DNA of 64,000 nucleotides from positions 130,393,001 to 130,457,000 of the forward strand of contig JARDYH010000002.1 in assembly GCA_029215795.1 (NCBI GenBank). Direction: 5' to 3'. A program made the translations under genes and the position numbers. Of the stretch, positions 59,241 through 64,000 are shown piece after piece. How positions within the stretch are numbered: the first letter of the stretch is position 1; every line of letters starts with the position of its first letter. Below the pieces are notes generated by a model, which did no database searches, was not told the DNA's origin, and saw only the letters and a program-made list of their open reading frames with translations. This stretch comes from Anniella stebbinsi (taxonomy: Eukaryota > Chordata > Lepidosauria > Squamata > Anniellidae).

Positions 59241-59569
59241 GGGCTGACCCAAGACATTTTGTTGCCTGAGGCAAAGGGTAGGATGGTACACCCTCCTCCA
59301 TCACATGTATGGAAGCTGACAGGAATCACAGTTATATCTTACTTCAACACTAGCAATGGGGTCATGTCCTCCACCGAGCATCACCTGAGCGCAGAAGACT
59401 AGTTTGTGGAATGCTGGACAGTCCATGTGGGGCAAAGAGCTCTGAGCTCCAAGAAAGTAAAATGTCCGGGGGGAGTCAAGAGGGACAGCTAGGAGGAATG
59501 TCATGACTGCCCCAAATCTGCAACCTGAGGTGGTTGCCTCACACTGTTGACTGGTAGGGTTGGCCCTGG
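59241..59569. mobile_element. hAT-like MITE (gggctgaccc / ggttggccctg ends)
   Basis: Exact 8-bp duplication gaagcaat at 59233-59240 and 59570-59577. Inner mirrored words are gttgcctgaggcaaag and ctgaggtggttgcctcac. No transposase. Confidence 0.8.
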
Positions 59570-59577
59570 GAAGCAAT

Positions 59578-60189
59578 AATGTTAGGGTCACCAGCAAACC
59601 AAAGTGTGATTCTAGAGGTATTGCCCTAGAAACCCTCACAATTAAGAAAAGGGGAATGTTCCACACTACGGCACATTTTTAGTGTATTGTTTTTCAAATA
59701 GTGAAGGGTTCTGCCCCATATTTCATAACAGATATCCCCATAATACAAAGTGAAGGGGGCAATCAGTTCCAATCACTGCAATAGTGGAAGGACAAATGCA
59801 CACCATCAACCTATCACTGAGGTCACAGGTTTGCTCTCCCTAACATTGCTAGGGATGGCCGACCTCACCTGCATCCGATTCATCGGACACTCAGCCTGCC
59901 TCCACCGTCTGCCCCCACTTGCGGTGCTGTGTGAGTTTCTTTTGAGGCTCAGTGAGCATCAGACGATGTAGCAAGCCCATCTGCCCTTGTACGAAGCCCC
60001 CATTGGGATCTGGGGGGCACCAAATTGCAGAAAGCTGCTCAAATGTCTGAGGCATTAATGCCTGCCAAACATAAAACATTTCCTTACTTCATAGAATCTG
60101 GATTGTGGACATTCTATTGCCACTAAGGATTTCTATCGGTAGGAAATCCAGTTCTTTTTCAGCCCAACAGAGTTCTGCAGCGTGTTTGA
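59578..60189. other. non-coding stretch
   Basis: No gene or classified repeat recognised. Confidence 0.35.
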
Positions 60190-60480
60190 CTCACTTTGTG
60201 TCTGTGAGTGAAGGCGTGGACTGTTCCCCAACTCTGGGAACTTCTTTGTGCAAAGGGGTGGGGGTACTGCAATTTGCAACGTTTTTTGAGCAATGTGTGC
60301 AAATTTGGTCATATTTTGCAGAAATTCGGCCACAATTTGTGCAACTGCAGCCATCATTTGTACAAATTGTTTGCACAAATTGCACAAACTCCCCCCAAAA
60401 CAGTAAAATGCCCCTAAAATCAGCAAACTGGTCCAACTAATTGCAGATCAAGTTGGGCTCCACAGCAGGAACTGAAACAA
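60190..60480. mobile_element. relic hAT-like repeat, GCAAATTGC-rich
   Basis: Alternating gcaatttgcaa, tgtgcaaatttgg and tttgcacaaattgcac words like 3850-3960 and 30310-30440. Ends not defined. Confidence 0.4.
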
Positions 60481-60873
60481 AGTCCAGGGGGCTAAGCCTA
60501 GAAAAACTCATTGAATTTCACCCCAAAGAGATTCCTCTGAGATCCCCAATCCTTTAAATAAATAAGTAATATAGATCACGCATTGAGACCACAATCCTGC
60601 ATACACTGTCATGTTCCTGTAAGTCCTATTGAAATGTAAGGGATTCATTCACAACCGTGAATAGGACTTCAGCCTTCATCTACCCAAGCCACATCAAATG
60701 TACAAATGTGTACTATTCCAATGCCCTTTATCAGGAGTTCACATCATTGAATGAAAAGCAACAAATCTAATAATAGCAGATGCATTATCTAAGCATGGTT
60801 CATTATGTAGCCAAAACAGCATCATCCATGCAAGCTTGGGGGAACCTCATCATCTGCAGAAGTGGGGGGACAC

Positions 60874-61010
60874 CAGAGTAGGCAACATGAAGCTCTCCAG
60901 ATATTATTTTAGACTACAACTCCCAGCATCCCTCACAATTGGTTATCATGGTTAGGGCTGGTGGGAGTTTAAAATAAAACACCCGGTAGGCCACAATTTG
61001 CCCACCCCTG
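60874..61010. mobile_element. short palindromic MITE (ccaacctggtgcc family)
   Basis: agactacaactcccagcatc and ggctggtgggagttt are inverted. Outer ends gtaggcaacatg and tttgcccacccctg. Confidence 0.55.
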
Positions 61011-62145
61011 CTTTGGGGTGATGGGCTATAAAAGGGCCACAATGGCCATAGAATACTGAATCTTGTAGGGATGAAACTGGAAAAATGTATCCAGGATGCA
61101 ATGGAGTATCCCAGATATAATAGAGTCTCCTGGAAAAGTGTGTGGCTGGCTGAGACCCTAAGTAGGAGCACTTCACACTGCAGCATTTTTGTTTATTTGT
61201 TTTAGGTTCCACTTATGGAAAAAAGAAAGGAAAAAATAACCAGAGGATGGCGCCAAATACATGACTCCAGTCCTGCCTTGGAAGCACAACCAATTCTGCA
61301 CAAAGATAGTGTAACATCAGCAAGGGAAACCCTCATGTTTAGTCACAGAACCTGTCTGATCACTCTTCCACTCTTCCTGAGAAGAAAGATAAATTGTGAT
61401 ATGAAATTACTCTGGCTAATCGTGATGTCTTGTGTAAGCACATAGAAGAAGTACTTGTGAGGTTACCAATACCTGAAATTTCCTAGGCTTCCAATGTATT
61501 TGTATCTCACCCTTCTCCAAACCTATCATGGTTGCTAATAGCATTTTACAATCCTGCATTCATCTATACATTGCATTACACTTATTATATACAGTTGTAT
61601 TATTGATTACAGTAAACCAATGCAGCAAATATAACTCAACTATTATCGTAATTCAATGAGTAAAAACACTGCCAGTTTAAGACCAGATTTAAGGCTATCT
61701 CCTTTTGGATTAAGCTCCACAAAGCTTGGAAATTGAAAGCTTAGGCTGATGGCTTAACTGACATGGCCCATGATCACTGATAATGTTGTGCAAAGTCATA
61801 AATAGTGCCAGCTTAAAACTTACAACTCCATGCACACACATTTTTCCTCGGTCTTTCAGGCCCAAATCCAGATGGGAAGGCTGGAGTGCTTGGGACCTGC
61901 AAAGATGACCCACTGGTCCTGTATTGCCTTATGAAGCATCTGATGAGAGCTTTGGCTATTGGGCAGTAGGGGTGTGCTCACCTCCTCAGAATTATCTGGT
62001 AACCTCAAACATCCGTGGAACATTCAATCTTCCAGAGCGGGGATTGGCTGCTTCTAAACCCATCAATTAATATCAGAGTGGAGGCATGCCCCATTGGAGA
62101 TTCTAAAGTCTCTGAAATTATCCTACTGTTTTTCAGGCGTCAATG

Positions 62146-62180
<35 letters not shown>

Positions 62181-62394
62181 AATCTCCATATTTGGAAGAT
62201 GTTGAATGAAGTGAGGGGTACCTTTGATATTGACATCTGTGGCTAACCAATTGGGAATTGCCACAGTGCTGTCCATGACTGTAATTGGCTGCTGGTTCGG
62301 GGGGGGAGCACGTGTCTGCTCGGATTCATAGAAGTCAATCATCCACAGTGTGGAAGTACTGCTGAGCTGGCTGGCTGGCATCTTGAGTGAGTAA
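61011..62394. other. non-coding stretch with (GT)n
   Basis: (GT)n at 62149-62180. No gene recognised. Confidence 0.4.
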
Positions 62395-62402
62395 GTTTCT
62401 AC

Positions 62403-63101
62403 TAGGGGTGTGCACGGACCCCCCGGATCGGATCGGGACCCGGATCGGGACCTCCAATTTTGTCATGGATCGGTTCGGACAAAATCGGAGGCCCCCCGGA
62501 CCGGTTCGAGTCCGATCCCGATCCAAAAATCGTAAATTTTTGGATCGGCCGTCATTTTCCCCCCCATAGACTTGCATTGCAATGCAAGTCTATGAGGAAA
62601 AAATGGCGGCAGGTGGGTGAGGGGGGCCTAACTCCCTCCCCCGCGGGGCCTACCTCCCCCGCCACTGCTTACCTTTTAGGGCCGTTCGCTCCCGTCCGGC
62701 GCCGGCGGCTACTGCCAGCCGGCTTTGCGGCTTGCTCTAGAGTAGGGCGCTGGGTGATCACCCGGCGCGCCACCCTGGAGCAGGCCGCGGAGCCCGCTGG
62801 TAGTAGCCGCCGGCGCTGGATGGGAGCGGACGGTCCGGAAAGGTAAGCGCCCCCCTCCTCCCCACCCCGCTGTCCACTTTCATCGGCGGGCGCCCGCTGG
62901 CGCCCACCAATGGAAGCGGCGGTGGGCGCCAGTGGGCGCCCGCCAATCCGCCGATCCGCCGAACCGGTTCGGAGCCTTTTCGGATCGGTTTGGACTGGAT
63001 CGGCGGAGCCAGCTGTTGGATCGGAAATCGGATAATTTATCCGATTTCCCACTGGACCGGACTCGGATCGTGGATCGGGTCCGATCCAGTGCACATCCCT
63101 A
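62403..63101 (+). mobile_element. hAT-like non-autonomous element, CGGAT family, copy 5 (699 bp, string of palindromes)
   Basis: Ends taggggtgtgcac and gtgcacatcccta, exact duplication gtttctac at 62395-62402 and 63102-63109. It has the same L-end ggaccccccggatcgg as copy 2 and an R-end cggatcgtggatcgggtcc. The interior is a series of hairpins: cctccaattttgtca / ggacaaaatcggagg; catagacttgcattg mirrored at 62565-62594 with no loop; a GC-rich foldback at about 62668-62849 centred on gggtgatcaccc; a 24-bp-arm pair at about 62882-62945; and ggaaatcggataa mirrored at 63023-63049 around one base. No transposase. Confidence 0.9.
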
Positions 63102-63339
63102 GTTTCTACACCTGAATCACAGGCTTGTTATTCCAGTTAGACTATTACTCCTATTGGCTGGCTGAGCTTCCAGTGGGGGGGTGGTCTCTGTCCAATAGAT
63201 ATGAAGGGCACCAGATGGGAGAAGGTTGGAGTAGAAACTTCCACCACCAGCAGTGGAGCTCTCAGCTCTTCATCAGCAAAGTAAAGGATAAAAACTCCCA
63301 CCAAATATGTTCACGGGCGATTAAAGTGTGTGTGTAAGG

Positions 63340-63640
63340 GCAATAATGGTTTTGGGGGGAATTTAAAAATTCCTAAAAAATCAAAGCATGAATGGATCTG
63401 ATACAAACTTGGTATGCCTAAATTCCTATTTAAGAGCAATCATCTCTTTATCTTTAAAAATGATAGCGCTTTTATAAAAAATAATAATGATAAAACCATT
63501 AACTGTAAAAAAAAATCCTTAAAAAATAAAGGCTTGAAGGAATCTGTTCCAAATTTGATATGTCCAAAGAACTACTTAAGAGCTATCACTGTATCAAGTT
63601 TCATCTCTTTAGCTTTAAAATTGAGGGAACTGTAGCATTT
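63340..63640. repeat. two ~175-bp units, possible distant relatives of the ~150-bp unit
   Basis: atctctttatctttaaaaat (63439 onward) and tctctttagctttaaaattg (63604 onward) end two units that also share aaaaaatcaaagc / aaaaaataaaggc, gaatggatctgatacaaac / gaaggaatctgttccaaat and tatttaagagcaatc / tacttaagagctatc. The order of blocks resembles the CGGAT-family unit. There are no CGGAT ends here. Confidence 0.5.
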
Positions 63641-63799
63641 GATTAATTTCCATTGACTAGAGCTGTTCTCCAAAAATGGGCAGTTCTCCAACGGGTAATC
63701 CCATGGGGCAGAGTAAGAGAAGCCACTCTGAAATCGGGCAGAGAATTGCCTCAACAGAGCTCTAGCTCAAATTTAGAGGTGGAGAAGACCCACTTTGTA

Positions 63800-64000
63800 C
63801 ACCCCTATTGGGTACTGGTTCCCCTCTATTCGGCACTGGTTAGGCCCCATCTTGAGTATTGTGTCCAGTTCTGGGCACCACACGTCAAGAAGGATGCCAA
63901 CAATCTGGAACATGTTCAGAGGAGGGCAACAAGGATGATCAGGGGTCTGGAAACAAAGCCCAATGAGGAGAGATTGAAAGAACTGGGCATGTTTAGCCTG
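63800..64000 (+). pseudogene. CR1-type LINE fragment running off the window
   Basis: With small frameshifts the plus strand reads [18 protein letters not shown], then [20 protein letters not shown] and [14 protein letters not shown] segments, the thumb region after the CR1 reverse-transcriptase core. The rest lies beyond position 64000. Confidence 0.75.

Noticed and set aside
62839..62850. gaaaggtaagcg as a splice donor, with a mirrored cttacctttt at 62668
   Set aside because: It is part of the foldback stem of the element. No exon or acceptor context supports it.
62669..63094. 141-codon GC-rich frame within copy 5
   Set aside because: It spans inverted hairpins of a transposon, and the protein is low-complexity with its own mirror frame on the plus strand.
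1..64000. Endogenous retrovirus or other viral insertion
   Set aside because: I saw no LTR pair, primer-binding site, or gag/pol/env-like frame. The only reverse transcriptase is of the CR1 type.

Overview
Eukaryotic, intergenic-looking DNA from a vertebrate genome, most likely a non-avian sauropsid and probably a squamate reptile. The basis is the repeat content: CR1-type and L2-type LINEs with hairpin plus ATT-repeat tails, very many palindromic hAT-like miniature elements, and abundant microsatellites. I saw no host protein-coding exon, tRNA, rRNA or CRISPR that I can support. Almost every open frame is chance, a microsatellite, or lies inside a repeat. All alignments, target-site duplications (TSDs) and identities below were read by eye. 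Family names come from recognised motifs, not from a database search.

The main content is one DNA-transposon family with termini TAGGGRTGTGCA...TGCACAYCCCTA and subterminal ATCCG/CGGAT arrays. Five complete copies lie at 375-2948, 24743-27583, 38054-39314, 48130-48617 and 62403-63101. Each is flanked by an exact 8-bp TSD (caatgcat, ctctacat, ctcctcac, gtcagtag, gtttctac), which is the hAT signature. The two ends are distinct (L and R) and at least four copies share them, but the interiors differ. Three copies carry arrays of diverged ~150-bp units; one of these is an almost perfect 2.8-kb palindrome. The two short copies carry GC-rich strings of hairpins. None encodes a recognisable transposase.

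Layout. 1-3 kb: first palindrome-rich element. 3-9 kb: relic MITEs, LINE tails and simple repeats. 10-11.4 kb: two head-to-head CR1-type 3' ends. 12.7-15.5 kb: an older repeat split by a dead CR1, itself split by a palindromic MITE. 16-23.4 kb: more copies of that MITE. 24.7-27.6 kb: the large palindrome. 28-37 kb: mostly unrecognised, with LINE tails. 37.7-42 kb: a minus-strand L2-like LINE broken by four successive insertions, including a second, unrelated 1.5-kb foldback whose arms share a short open frame. 43.8-53 kb: several GGCCYTTTCY MITEs and a CR1-type LINE with two nested insertions. 54-64 kb: L2-like tails, further hAT relics, the fifth copy of the main family, possible distant relatives of its ~150-bp unit, and a CR1 running off the right edge.

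The genes do not form a pathway. What the window shows is a stratigraphy of insertions: old LINEs and AT-rich relics, then CR1-type insertions, then palindromic MITEs, with the CGGAT family among the youngest (five intact TSDs).
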